A stretch of DNA of 64,000 nt from Onchidella celtica (lineage: Eukaryota; Mollusca; Gastropoda; Systellommatophora; Onchidiidae), in contig OZ007569.1 of assembly GCA_963931925.1 (NCBI GenBank), forward strand, positions 28,955,347 to 29,019,346, read 5' to 3'. A program made the position numbers and the translations under genes. This document shows positions 10,807 through 20,299 of the stretch, piece after piece. Within the stretch, counting starts at the first letter, position 1. Each line of letters begins with the position of its first letter. The notes beneath the pieces were generated by a model. That model saw nothing but the letters and a program-made list of their open reading frames with translations. It was not told the DNA's origin and searched no databases.

Positions 10807-13365
10807 CTAGTCCAAGGCTAGGACTAGAAGAAAGGAGGCGGTGATCATTCCAACTAATAAACAGACAGCTGAGGGAACTTTAAGTTTTGAACCGTGGGAT
10901 TTCTCCCCAACAAGTTGATCCAGGCTATTGTGGCTGCCAGTGCCACACAAGTATGTTGGGAAACATGCGCTGTGCAGATCTGGTAGCTCTAGTTCAATTA
11001 TAGGCGTCTGAGCTGCGTGTGAGCAAATGAAGAACAGCCCGGTGGCCCCGTCAATATCAATGTCATTCGTGAACGAAAACCGCATGCGTGGCAGGAGGCT
11101 TGCAGACAGGTGCTGAAAGGCTGCAGTTCCTTGGAGGATCACGCTAACTTGGAGTCCTGTGTCCTTTTCGTCATGAACTACAGTTTTTACGATGCTGGCT
11201 TGATAGGAGACGGTGTATTCGGATGTGATATCACTGACAGTTGCCAGTACTTTGGTCTTGATCTTCTCTACGACATCACCAAACATTTCTCCGAACGTGT
11301 GGCCGGTCTTGCATGTTACAGTTTCAATGTCAGCACTGCACACCGTAAAAACATATTGCAACGGATATAATAATTGTCCAGTATTACAACGGCCATTTTC
11401 AAAAACCGCAAGGTCGGAACATTCTACAACTTGACAGGAATAGTCTGACGCGGAGCAAGTTAAAGTGTCCCATTTAAACGCGCCTACCACATCAGAGTCC
11501 TGGATAATTAGGACTTTGTCGCTAGTGTCAGAACCGTGAAAGATCATAGTCACGGGAAAGTCCAAGCTGTGTGTCGGCATAGCGAAGGTGTCCGGTCTAC
11601 CGCATGCACGTCGTTGACCGTCCTTAATATGGTCTTCACTGCATAAGTAGCAGTACACGTTTTTATAAATTTTAGCCCCGATTTTTACATAGGAAAATGT
11701 GCCGCGAGCGCATTCCTTTATTGTGTTTTGGTGAGCTCCACAACCTGTACAGTACGAAATAGCTTGAAGGGAGCATTCGGTTTTCATCAGAGTGGGGGGA
11801 GGGAACCAGAATTGGCGTTCTGGGTGCATGAAAATGAAATCGTAGAGGGCTTGAAGGTTATAATCATCACGAGATCTGACCTGCCAGTTCATTGTGAGGT
11901 TGACTTGCCACAAAAGAGGTTCACCGGTGTTTTCCCAACATAACCAACAGTGAGTGTTCTTGAAATGGACGAAACTGTTACTGTCTGATACTGGCACCAA
12001 GTCAGGAATTAACCCTGCATTTGAGGTTCCCGTTGAGCACGAACGCTGCGCCTCGGCTGTTGCGGTAGTGGGACATTCGGATATAAGAAAGGCTCCAATA
12101 TTTGCGTCACAGATCGCTAAGCCTGCGGGAAATCCACTGTACTGGAATGTTCTGAAAGCGTCGGGACACTCGTTTCTAAAATCCGAACAATATGTTTGAT
12201 AAATCAGACAATTGGCGTCGCGTGAACAAGGAAAGCTAATGGATTCACCACATTTTCCTTTACAAGACCACTGTGCCATATCAATCATGCATACGTCTTC
12301 GGGGGTATCTGTTACTAAAGGTTCTGTTCCATCACACTGCGGCATCTTCACGTTATCGGAATCCGACCTGTCTACGTTAACTGGCACTGCGCCTGGAATG
12401 ATATTTATCCCAAAGCCAACATCGGGAAGTTGCCCAACCGCGGGCTTTGCGGTTGTATTCTGCTTTTGGTTGGAACCGGAGTTTGTTTTGGCATTAATGA
12501 GAATGATAACCGGTTCGTCTTCGTTAGATTTGCCACTGCCATTCCCTTGAACTTGAAGCGATACGCTAGCGAATGTATCATTTTCTAAATCTGCATCTAT
12601 ATTTATCGAAACTGGTATTTGTCCAGTACCATTTACAAATCCATGAGAAACTTGGTCTTCAGTTTGGTTGCCTTTTGTTGATTTTTCAGTACTGTCACCA
12701 TCTACCGAATCGAAAGCCTCTGGGGATGGAATGGGCAGACCCACAAAGGCGGGCATGAGCGCTACCCCTGCGGACTGTGAGACATTATTTTGAACACCTA
12801 TCGTTGTAGGCCTACTGTCATCTTGTTCTACACTAGATGGTGGATTTGGTTCCACAACTTTTGCCTCGCGCTTAGATCTGCCTCCTGCTTTGATGCGATC
12901 ACTTAGGCCCAGGAACAAGGCCTTGTGTTTCAGCGGATGATTCCGAAACTGTTGAAGTCTTGTTCTCGCCACGCGACCTCTGCCCTCGTTGCGAGAGATG
13001 TCGCATTGCTTGCTAAATACCTCTCTTTCAACGGATTTTTGAACTGGTCGGTTGTTGGTGTTGTTGTGATTCACTGCAACAACTTTCCTAGGAGTTTGCC
13101 ACAAGACAAGGTTACTGGTGTTGCTGTTCACCTGGTATAGTCGTCCTTTTTGATGAAACGTCACAGCAGGACCTTTCAGGCCATGAATTTGGTTATTTCT
13201 AACCAAACCAGCTTCTGTAGCGAGGGCTGATCGCCCATTCTTAGGTTTTAGTCTCGCACTTAGGGACTGAGCAGAATGCCCGGCATTCCCCCTGATCCCA
13301 CAGTCTTCTCCTGGACTGCTTGCTAAAAGAGCGGTCAGTAAAAACAAATGTCCCAAACTTAACAT
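10807..13365 (-). CDS. Secreted Cys-rich protein with (F/Y)KNxxCxLC motifs and GPI-type tail
   Basis: An uninterrupted 852-codon frame. The first ATG is at 13365; the frame extends upstream, but only through a GTG, and starting at the ATG places a signal peptide (MLSLGHLFLLTALLASSPG) at the N terminus. Residues 163-166 are RSKR, a furin-type site. Residues about 170-340 are low-complexity and rich in N-glycosylation sequons; at least eight are visible in the protein. A cysteine cluster at 368-400 (CKGKC, then YCSDFRNEC) is spaced somewhat like a degenerate somatomedin-B domain. Two related motifs follow, FKNTHCWLC (468-476) and YKNVYCYLC (567-575), with further paired cysteines up to about residue 685. 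The C terminus (830-852) is hydrophobic and ends without a cytoplasmic tail, which fits a GPI-anchor signal. Similar CxLC-type ectodomains occur, as I recall, on invertebrate adhesion-GPCR-like receptors, but no 7TM region is here. The role is probably cell-surface or extracellular matrix; the exact function is unknown. The absence of introns over 2.56 kb is unusual for this genome. Confidence 0.75.
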   Translation of the reverse strand: MLSLGHLFLLTALLASSPGEDCGIRGNAGHSAQSLSARLKPKNGRSALATEAGLVRNNQIHGLKGPAVTFHQKGRLYQVNSNTSNLVLWQTPRKVVAVNHNNTNNRPVQKSVEREVFSKQCDISRNEGRGRVARTRLQQFRNHPLKHKALFLGLSDRIKAGGRSKREAKVVEPNPPSSVEQDDSRPTTIGVQNNVSQSAGVALMPAFVGLPIPSPEAFDSVDGDSTEKSTKGNQTEDQVSHGFVNGTGQIPVSINIDADLENDTFASVSLQVQGNGSGKSNEDEPVIILINAKTNSGSNQKQNTTAKPAVGQLPDVGFGINIIPGAVPVNVDRSDSDNVKMPQCDGTEPLVTDTPEDVCMIDMAQWSCKGKCGESISFPCSRDANCLIYQTYCSDFRNECPDAFRTFQYSGFPAGLAICDANIGAFLISECPTTATAEAQRSCSTGTSNAGLIPDLVPVSDSNSFVHFKNTHCWLCWENTGEPLLWQVNLTMNWQVRSRDDYNLQALYDFIFMHPERQFWFPPPTLMKTECSLQAISYCTGCGAHQNTIKECARGTFSYVKIGAKIYKNVYCYLCSEDHIKDGQRRACGRPDTFAMPTHSLDFPVTMIFHGSDTSDKVLIIQDSDVVGAFKWDTLTCSASDYSCQVVECSDLAVFENGRCNTGQLLYPLQYVFTVCSADIETVTCKTGHTFGEMFGDVVEKIKTKVLATVSDITSEYTVSYQASIVKTVVHDEKDTGLQVSVILQGTAAFQHLSASLLPRMRFSFTNDIDIDGATGLFFICSHAAQTPIIELELPDLHSACFPTYLCGTGSHNSLDQLVGEKSHGSKLKVPSAVCLLVGMITASFLLVLALD

Positions 13366-14826
13366 GTTCGGGTCTGCATGAGTGCGCACAGATAACACAC
13401 CTGACTTGTACACAAGGAGTTTGGGATTATAATAATTATCTCTCTGCGCAGAATTCCGTGAGCTGTATCATAAACGCCTGGATTTTATAGGGTCTGGCTA
13501 AATTTTTCTACTGACAGTCGACGCGACCGGGCAGAGTTACATTTCGTGACAGTTTGGCTAACAAAAGAACCTAAAAATGTCAGCTCCCAGCTCTTGTTGC
13601 ATGGGGAAATCCTATACCACAAGATATAGTGTACGGAAATACCGAGAAAGACAAAATCAGATGTCATGTTCGGATTCTTGGCGGCTTGGAAAATTAGCCA
13701 ACACAAAATGTTAAGCATTCTAACAAACTGGCGTAGACAGGCAGGCGGGCAAATGGATGTATTGACAGACAGACAGACGGACAGATTATGAATGGATGGA
13801 CGGATGAATAGATAGAGCCCACAGAAGCGGATAGTTATGTAAGGAGTGTTTACATTTTCTTTTCAAATTTTTGACATTTTTTTTTTAATGGAAAAATAAA
13901 AATTATAAAAAAATGTATTTTCTCATTAGAGTATTAATTTATACTTCGTTTTCGAAACCACGTACAATGGACACCCGACAGGCAACAATCTGAACGGTCA
14001 AACTATACAAAGTACTCGCAGTTTTTGCCCTTTAAGACAATGGACTCGGTTCAGGTTAACTACAGTAGTTATTAGCGGGCGATACGAGTATCTTTAACAT
14101 TCTGCTTTTAAAAAGCATCGATGTCTTTTCTAAATTTACCGGCAAGTCAAATTTTAAGCCTAGGCGCTGACCAGCCGATTTGGATCGGGCCACTAGTTTG
14201 ATTAATCACAGACACTAGATACAATAAAATGAGACAGCCAGCACTATTAGCAAGGACAGGTTTCGCACCGCCACCCAGAGGCGAACGCCCGGAAGTCATG
14301 AATAGTGCCGCATTTTACAAGCCAAATAGGGAAAACATTGAATTTTGTTCCCTGTTTAGCCAGCGTTGTAGGCCTTGATTGACTTCAATTATTTTGTAAT
14401 TATAACTTCAATCGCTGTGGGGAAAACTCTGGTTATTTTCTCTCTCTCTCTTTTTTTTTTTTTTTTTTAGTCGCAGTAGCACTGTTACAAATCTGCACTG
14501 TAAATTTGCCGCTCGGCGGAAAAATCTTATCGAATCAAATCGATTTTGTCATCTTGGATTCAACTTTTTCAAGAATGTAACGTCAAAATTGGGCAAAAAG
14601 AAAAAAGCCCCGCGATACAATGCAAACTAAAAGAGAAGACAGAATATGTGCGATATTTCGGCTATCGCAGGGACAGATTCCCCACATCAAAGCGACGGTG
14701 GTGCAAATGTTGTAACCATCAAATCTACGTAGGTTCGATATCATTCCTATGTGTAAATTTGACCTCGATCCTTGCTGTGGATTTCCATAGGTTTGCTGGT
14801 TGCGATTATTCTCAAAGAGCCCTTGT
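13366..14826. other. Upstream flank of the minus-strand gene
   Basis: The sequence ATTATTATAATCCC at about 13419-13433 (minus strand) is an AT-rich, TATA-like candidate about 60 bases before the ATG; this is weak evidence. Short GACA/GGAC repeats lie at 13740-13815 and a pyrimidine tract with poly-T at 14440-14470. No further gene is supported. Confidence 0.35.
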
Positions 14827-15282
14827 CAGAGGCGGGTCTGCTATGAAACTAATTTATGCTGTAGAGCCCCGAATCCGGGAGAGACCCTGGAGAAACTCTT
14901 TTTCATGAGTGAATATTGGATGTTGCCCTATTGTTGCTGATTGCGGAGGGGTTGAGAGAGGCGGAGGGAGCATGAGAGAGAGAGAGAGAGACAGAAGAGG
15001 AGGAGGAGGAGAGAGAACTACATGTAGAAAAAAAGAAAGAGAGAAAAGAGACAGAGAGATCGAGAGAAAGGGAGAGAAAGAGAGAGGGGGTTAAGAAATC
15101 ATTATAATTTTTTTGGGTCATCTGACGATCCCGTCCACCACCCCTCCCCCCTCCCCAAACCCCCATATCCCTCCCCCCCCCACCCCCCATACTCCTCCCA
15201 CTCTAGCGGACCACCTCTTGTTTAGACCAATGGTTATCAACAGTTCAAGCTTCAGGGTCCCAAAACTTTAGGTCCGCCACTG
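14827..15282. mobile_element. hAT-like MITE enlarged by a nested GA-rich repeat
   Basis: The left end CAGAGGCGGGTCTGCT at 14827 and the right end TCCGCCACTG ending at 15282 match the termini of the elements at 24545 and 40279. The middle is displaced by a GA/CT-rich block (about 14968-15237) that also occurs at 29603-29853. The internal AACAGTTCAAGCTTCAGGGT just before the right end is shared with the other copies. Flanking 8-mers GCCCTTGT and CCCCCTAT agree at 5 of 8 positions. Confidence 0.65.
14968..15237. repeat. GA-rich dispersed repeat, copy 1
   Basis: The shared order with 29603-29853 is: GA tract, GGAGGAGGAG, AGAGAGAACTA, GAGATCGAGAGAAAG, ACGATCCCGTCCACCACCCC, C-rich tract, CTCTAGCGGA, and TTTAGACCAATGGTT followed by TCAAC. 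The last part resembles a hAT terminus (CAGTGGTTCTCAAC). Open frames across it are low complexity. Confidence 0.7.
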
Positions 15283-15934
15283 CCCCCTATTACTCATTCC
15301 GTCCCTGTCTTCCTAAGTCACCGCACCCAGTAATCATACTTAACAATAATGTGAATATACAAATACTCTATTTCGACTACGTTCCAGTGTGAACTCGCCC
15401 ACCACAATATCCACGCCCAACTTCCGGTGACATGAATGGGAGTGTCGGAAACAGGAGAGAAGTCATGTGATAGAGCCCAGCCAATTAATATTTTCGTTGT
15501 CGTATCACGCAGGTGTTTTGTAAATAATGAGTGTTTTGTACTGCTAGTAGATTATATCCTTTGTCCTATCACGTTTTGTTGTCAGTAACGTACCAGGGCC
15601 GGATTACCACCAACTGATGCCTTATTAAACACAGCCCAACACCTCCCTCCCCTTCCTCTCCCCCTCTCCCACTCTCCCATCCCCTCTCCAACTCTCGAAA
15701 GTTTAGTCACTCAATATGCCAAATACGTGTAGATCTATGGCTTTCTTTATCTTTTTCTTTTTTAATAATGGAAAGTAAAGTCCACCAGGGCAGATAGGGG
15801 AAATGAACAACCAAGAAAGAAAGAAAGTAACAAACAAACAAGCAAGAAACGGACTAAATGCGAGTGAAGCAGTGAAAGAGTTTAGGGCGTGATAGGCGGG
15901 AAACACAGTGGTAACCTCCCCCCGCCCCTCTCAG
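15283..15934. other. Spacer
   Basis: C-rich and poly-A segments; nothing gene-like was recognised. Confidence 0.5.
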
Positions 15935-16237
15935 CGTGGGCGGCCATAGCAGGGGCTGCCCGGGGGCGCAAAATTCTTAGGGGTGCAAAATTTGTAAAAA
16001 AAAAAAATAATAATAATAAAATAAATGAAGCAGTAATAATAAATAAATAAATAAAAAATAGCGACCCCCCCCCCTCCCCCCCCCCCAATGGAAAATCACC
16101 CACTATTCGAACATTTTACAAAGTTATCCAAAATGACGGAGCAAATAAACGTTGCCATGCGCTGACGATCCACTGGTCAGGGGGCGCAATATTTACTTGC
16201 CCCAGGCGCTGCCAACTCACACTACGCAGCTTCAACC
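15935..16237 (-). mobile_element. Degraded relative of the 9706-10015 hAT MITE, inverted
   Basis: Read on the minus strand it contains GTGTGAGTTGGCAGCGCC, GGGCAAGTAAATATTGCGCC, TTTTGCACCCCTAAGAATTT and TTGCGCCCCCGGGCAGCCCC. These correspond in order to blocks inside the element at 9706-10015. Both termini are eroded and A-rich and C-rich simple tracts have expanded inside it. Confidence 0.6.
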
Positions 16238-17499
16238 CCCCCCCCTCCCTCCTCCATTTACCCTTAATGTAATGTAATGTATAGCATTTATACATTTATA
16301 CCCTTGGTGTCCTAAGCACGTACTTATTTTGCTTAACAGGACTGATCAATACATAATAGGCGTGTTGGCGTTGCCTGGTCATGTGTTCACTAATAAAGAT
16401 CTAATTTACAGATATTTACTGGCTGGAAGCGGGAGGCTAATGCCCGAGTACGCCTTACTGTGTTATTTAATGCTGTTCGAAAGGTTCGGTCAATGAGGTA
16501 AGTAGTGAATTTAAACAAAGTCCACTTCGTCCGATCAGGGAGGTAGGTAGTGAATTTAAACACAACCCTCTCTTGTCATGAAACGCCACAAACGCAAAAA
16601 GGACATTCTTATTAACTTCTATGATTAATGGTGTGAGGATTTTTAAAAAAAAAAGAAGAAAACATTTATCTGAAGCGTATTCCTTGTCAAATAAAACATC
16701 TTGTGTGTGGAGAACGTCTCGAAATATGCCTGAGAACAGAAGAGAAAGAGCGAAGATTATGCGTTTTTAGTTTTAGACCACACCTTGCATGTTTGGTTGT
16801 GCACATTTTGGTACCCCATCAATCAATATGAAAAAAAATAATAATAATAAGATTGCTCTAATGAGTTCACCGAATATTTGGCAAAAAAAAACTAAAAGTC
16901 CTCTGCAGTCGTGCACCCTCATGAGGGTGCAGTGACATATGTCATTTATATTCATATCTTTTAATACACCTGTCAGAGTCAACACAGTTGAGGGCAGTAA
17001 AGAAGAAGAAAAATCTTGATGACATCTCATGACCTTCTTATCCCTGTTTAATGCTTCACTTCTGGATAGTCACGACTTGCATGCCTCTGCTCGTTACCTT
17101 CCACTCCGAATTTTCCGAAATTTAAACCCCTATTAGGAACCTTACGTCAATTTGACCAGAAAGGACTGCCCCCCTCCCCCCATTTTACCCATAGGAATGA
17201 CATCGTTCCGACGTACATCCGCTGGTTACTACATCGCTCCGCCGTCGGTTTGAAATAGGAAATCCGGCCGTGGGATAACCTTATCAATCCAACGGAAAGC
17301 CTGACCGCACAAGCCTGTGCTGGATTTGAAGCAGGGATGCAGCTAGATGGGGTGCGTCTAACTGCATGGCGTACTGATCCTAATCTATAATGACAACTGA
17401 AGAGACATGCAAAGATTATATACGTCAGAAACAGAGGTTCTGATTCTGGTGTACATAACACATTAACACTATCCAAAAACAGCGGCTGCATTTGTCTCC
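16238..17499. other. Spacer
   Basis: A local direct repeat AGGTAAGTAGTGAATTTAAACA at about 16497 recurs (as AGGTAGGTAGTG...) at 16541, flanking similar text. No gene is supported. Confidence 0.45.
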
Positions 17500-17800
17500 T
17501 GTCCTTGTTCTTTTTCGTGTTAGGCCTTGTCCGCCCACTGCAGGATGTAGCCCTTCGACAATGATCTCCGTTCTTCTCTGTTTTAACGTCCGCCTTGTCA
17601 ATGCCTGTCCACCAGTCTGCACAATAGCATCTCTCCATCGTCTCTCGGGACGTCCTCTTTTTCTCTTTCCTTTTCTAGACCTTTATAGACCTTTATTCAG
17701 TGCAACGCCATTGTCCATCAGTTATCTTTCATTTTTCCGATACGGTCCGCCCATTCCCGTATTTGTCGTAGTGTAACTTCTTCAATATCTGAAACTTGGG
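17500..17800 (-). pseudogene. LINE 3'-coding fragment (RT C-terminal region)
   Basis: Minus-strand translation, with frame changes, gives pieces such as IREWADRIGKMKDN, GKRKRGRPERRWRDAI and VEGLHPAVGG. The RGRPxxRWRD core followed by an IVEG(Y/L)...Q segment is typical of the C-terminal tail of RTE-type and related LINE reverse transcriptases. The frame is broken by stops and shifts. The block GCAGGATGTAGCCCTTCGA is shared with the fragment at 28060. Confidence 0.55.
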
Positions 17801-17870
17801 TTTGTGTCAAACTAACAGAGGTTCACGGCCCAAAATTAATACATGTTTATATTTTCAGTCCTGTCGGATC

Positions 17871-18235
17871 CACAGACTAATAAATTAACCAGACTGGCAA
17901 CACGAGCTTCGGGCTGTGTCGTTTTTTACGGCATTTCCCGAGCGGCGACCGTATAACCAACATGGCCGCCGCTCGGGAAATTCCGATTCTAGTTCTATCT
18001 GCAGTAAAAATTTCTTTTTATTTGTCAGGATTGGTTGTACATGTATTAATTTCTTGGTGCGGAACCCAACTTCCGCGTCCAGTAGGCGCGTCAAAATGGT
18101 ATCATTCAAAATTGTAGCTATGCTGAAGCGTCGGTCGTTACCGTAAACCTAAAATGGCGGATGGTTCATGATCTTTCGTTGTTTTGTGACGTCACACAAT
18201 GGGATCATCCAGTCTGGGTATTTTATTAGTCTGTG
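17871..18235. mobile_element. 365-bp inverted-repeat transposon with 8-bp duplication and internal hairpin
   Basis: The termini begin CACAGACTAATAAA on both strands; the inverted repeats stay similar for 27 bases (about 25 matches), ending CCAGACTGG. GTCGGATC lies immediately outside on both sides (17863-17870 and 18236-18243), a perfect 8-bp target duplication. Eight-base duplications occur in the P and hAT superfamilies; the terminus alone does not decide. Inside, ATTTCCCGAGCGGCG (17933-17947) pairs perfectly with CGCCGCTCGGGAAAT (17967-17981), forming a 15-bp stem with a 19-base loop. No transposase is present. Confidence 0.85.
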
Positions 18236-18494
18236 GTCGGATCCAACCAAGCCTTATCTTTGAAATCTGCGGCTTGGGAAATTCTCAAATTGTTTGGTTT
18301 ATGTCAAGGAGAATAAATTTTTTGCTTCCCCACGACATCTGAGAACCTCTGTTTAAAAGGCTACGTGCAAAATTGGACGTTCAACGTCTACGCGCCTAAT
18401 CTGCTTGTGTGACAGTATATATATATGTGGGCGTGTGAGTGACAGTGAGAGAAAAAAAACAAAGGGGAAACAGGGGTTGAATGGAGATTTAACG

Positions 18495-18560
18495 CAGGGG
18501 TTCCCAACCTTTCTTCGTTCCGTTTACCCCTGGCAACTTTTCGAGAGTAAATTTACCCTT
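18495..18560 (+). mobile_element. hAT (Charlie-like) terminus
   Basis: CAGGGGTTCCCAACCTTTC at 18495 is a classic hAT terminal sequence. The first 37 bases end CGTTTACCCCTG and match the reverse complement of 59050-59086. The rest of the element is interrupted by the LINE inserted at 18573. Confidence 0.6.
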
Positions 18561-18572
18561 GCCCTCTTCAAT

Positions 18573-19654
18573 CATCATCATCATCATTGCCTTTCTCACC
18601 CTGGATCAGGGTATAGGCCACCAACAAACACCTTCCATCCCTCTCTATCATGGGCCAGCCTCTTTACATTATTCCAAGTCTTTCCGCTTCGTTGCACATC
18701 ATTTTCTCTGGCTCTTCTCCACGTTCCGCGCGGCCTTCCTCTTGATCTCTTGCCCTGGGGATTCCAGTCCAATACCTTCTTCGTGATGCTGTTTCCTGGC
18801 CTCCTGAGAGTGTGGCCGATCCATCTCCATCGCCTCCTACCAATTTCCTCTCTGACTGGGTTCTGTCTTGTTCTTTTCCATACAATTTCATTGCTGACCT
18901 TGTCTGTCCATCTGATCTTAAGTAGCTTCCTCAAACATCTGTTGATGAAAACTTGGATTCTCTTTATGCAGGCCTGGGACGCATTCCAAGTCTCACATCC
19001 ATACAACAGGACTGACTTCACGTTCGAGTTGAATATCCTCAGCTTTGTTTTTAGAGATATATCCTTGGCTCTCCAAATCTTGCTTAAGGATGTGAAAGCT
19101 GCCTGTGCCTTTCCAATTCGTGCTTTGACTTCTGCCTCTGTTCCTCCCTTATTGTCAATGATACTACCAAGATAGCAGAAGGACTCTACATCTTCCAGTG
19201 GTTGATCTCCTACTGTGACTTGTTCGCTTAGGGGTGCAACAATTTTTAGGACCTTCGACTTCGCGGGATGTATCCTCAATCCAATAGATTCTGAAATTTT
19301 GTTTAGAGCTGTAGTCTTTGCTTGCATCTGGTCGTGTGTGTGCGACAATAGTGCCAAGTCATCTGCAAAATCTAGATCGTCCAGCTGTGTCCATGGGGTC
19401 CATTGTATGCCATTTCTTCCTCCACTGGTGGTTTCTTTCATAAGCCAATCAATCACCAGGATAAACAAAAATGGGGACAGCAAACAACCCTGCCTAACAC
19501 CAGTCTTGATATCAAAGCTGTCAGTAAGCTCACCATCATGTACGACTCTGCAACTTGTCCCCTCGTACATGCTCTTGATAAGATTCACCATCTTCTCTGG
19601 GATTCCATAATGTCTCAATATTCTCCACAGTGTTTCTCTATCGATGCTATCAAA
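18573..19654 (-). mobile_element. 5'-truncated RTE-like LINE with 12-bp target duplication
   Basis: GCCCTCTTCAAT occurs at 18561-18572 and again at 19655-19666, flanking the element exactly. The 3' end is a (ATC)n tract at 18573-18587 on the plus strand, reading (GAT)n on the minus strand, a common RTE-type tail. The 5' end is truncated inside the reverse transcriptase at catalytic motif A (GFDSID). Truncation plus duplication is the signature of target-primed reverse transcription. Confidence 0.85.
18596..19654 (-). pseudogene. Reverse transcriptase C-terminal half (LINE)
   Basis: The frame is open from the truncation point to the stop at 18596. The order of motifs is GFDSID (motif A), GVRQGCLLSPFLFILVIDW (motif B), LDFADDLALLSHTHDQM (catalytic FADD, motif C), ESFCYLGSII, LLYGCETWNAS, RRWRWIGHTLRR and GKRSRGRPRGTWRRARE. 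The FCYLGS, LLYGCETW and RGRP modules place it near RTE-type LINEs. The endonuclease and fingers are missing through 5' truncation, so the copy cannot act alone, though what remains is uninterrupted. It differs in sequence from the two longer LINEs of the window. Confidence 0.85.
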
Positions 19655-19730
19655 GCCCTCTTCAATACTGAATCAATAATCATGATTATTTTTTTTTTCT
19701 TTAATGTACAAGAAACCCTGATCCAACGCA

Positions 19731-20191
19731 TCAAGATGGCCTAGAGGCAAAGTGCTCTCCTCTCATGCCAAGGGCACCGGGTTCAAAACCCGGCCGGTGC
19801 AGGTATGTTGGAAGTTTGGGATCTTTTTCATATTTTCATGTCCCTGATCCTACTTGGGGGGGGGGGGGGGGTACGATCGAGTACCTAGTCTTCTCGGATA
19901 AGGACGAAAAAAATCGGAGGGCCCGTGTGCTCGTTGTGCACGTTAAAGATACCTTGGCAGTTGGAAATCGAAAAGAGGAGGCCGAACAGGCCGCTGCCCG
20001 GGCAAAATCAATTAAAATTCATCCCTACAACTCCCTCCCCTCCCTCCTTATCTCCCACGCCCCCCCCCCCCCCCAAAATAACAACAACAACCGCCGATGG
20101 GCGTTGCACTGTGGCGATGACGTGCCTGCTCCAGTTGTAACTGGGTGCAGTAACACAAAGGCAAATTTCCCAAAATGGGATTAAAGTAGTA
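19731..20191 (+). mobile_element. tRNA-derived SINE, 3'-tail type A, split by a LINE
   Basis: The head has an A-box-like ATGGCCTAGAGGCAAAGTGC and a B-box-like GGGTTCAAAACCCGG at 19780-19794, and resembles tRNA-Glu(CTC) or tRNA-Asp. The body carries GATCGAGTACCTAGTCTTC, GTTAAAGATACCTTGGCAG and GAGGAGGCCGAACAGGCCGC, followed by tail A with CAAATTTCCCAAAATGGGAT. The body resembles the Deu-like central domain of some metazoan SINEs. The 3' end is cut at 20191 by LINE insertion and resumes at 24388. Confidence 0.85.
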
Positions 20192-20299
20192 ATAATAATA
20201 GTTCGTCCATCAGGTATGATGATGACCTTAACAACACCAGAGGAATAAAGAACAGAAATTGTTGAGAATTTCAACACATGGACAATAAAGAGAACTAAA

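Noticed and set aside
13366..13413. 16-codon N-terminal extension of the surface protein
   Set aside because: Begins with GTG, not ATG, and would bury the signal peptide; the ATG at 13365 is the natural start.
18405..19175. 256-codon plus-strand frame
   Set aside because: Antisense to the truncated LINE reverse transcriptase; no independent protein features.
19765..20184. 139-codon plus-strand frame starting at a tRNA-like head
   Set aside because: Entirely inside the SINE; the same kind of frame appears in other SINE copies.
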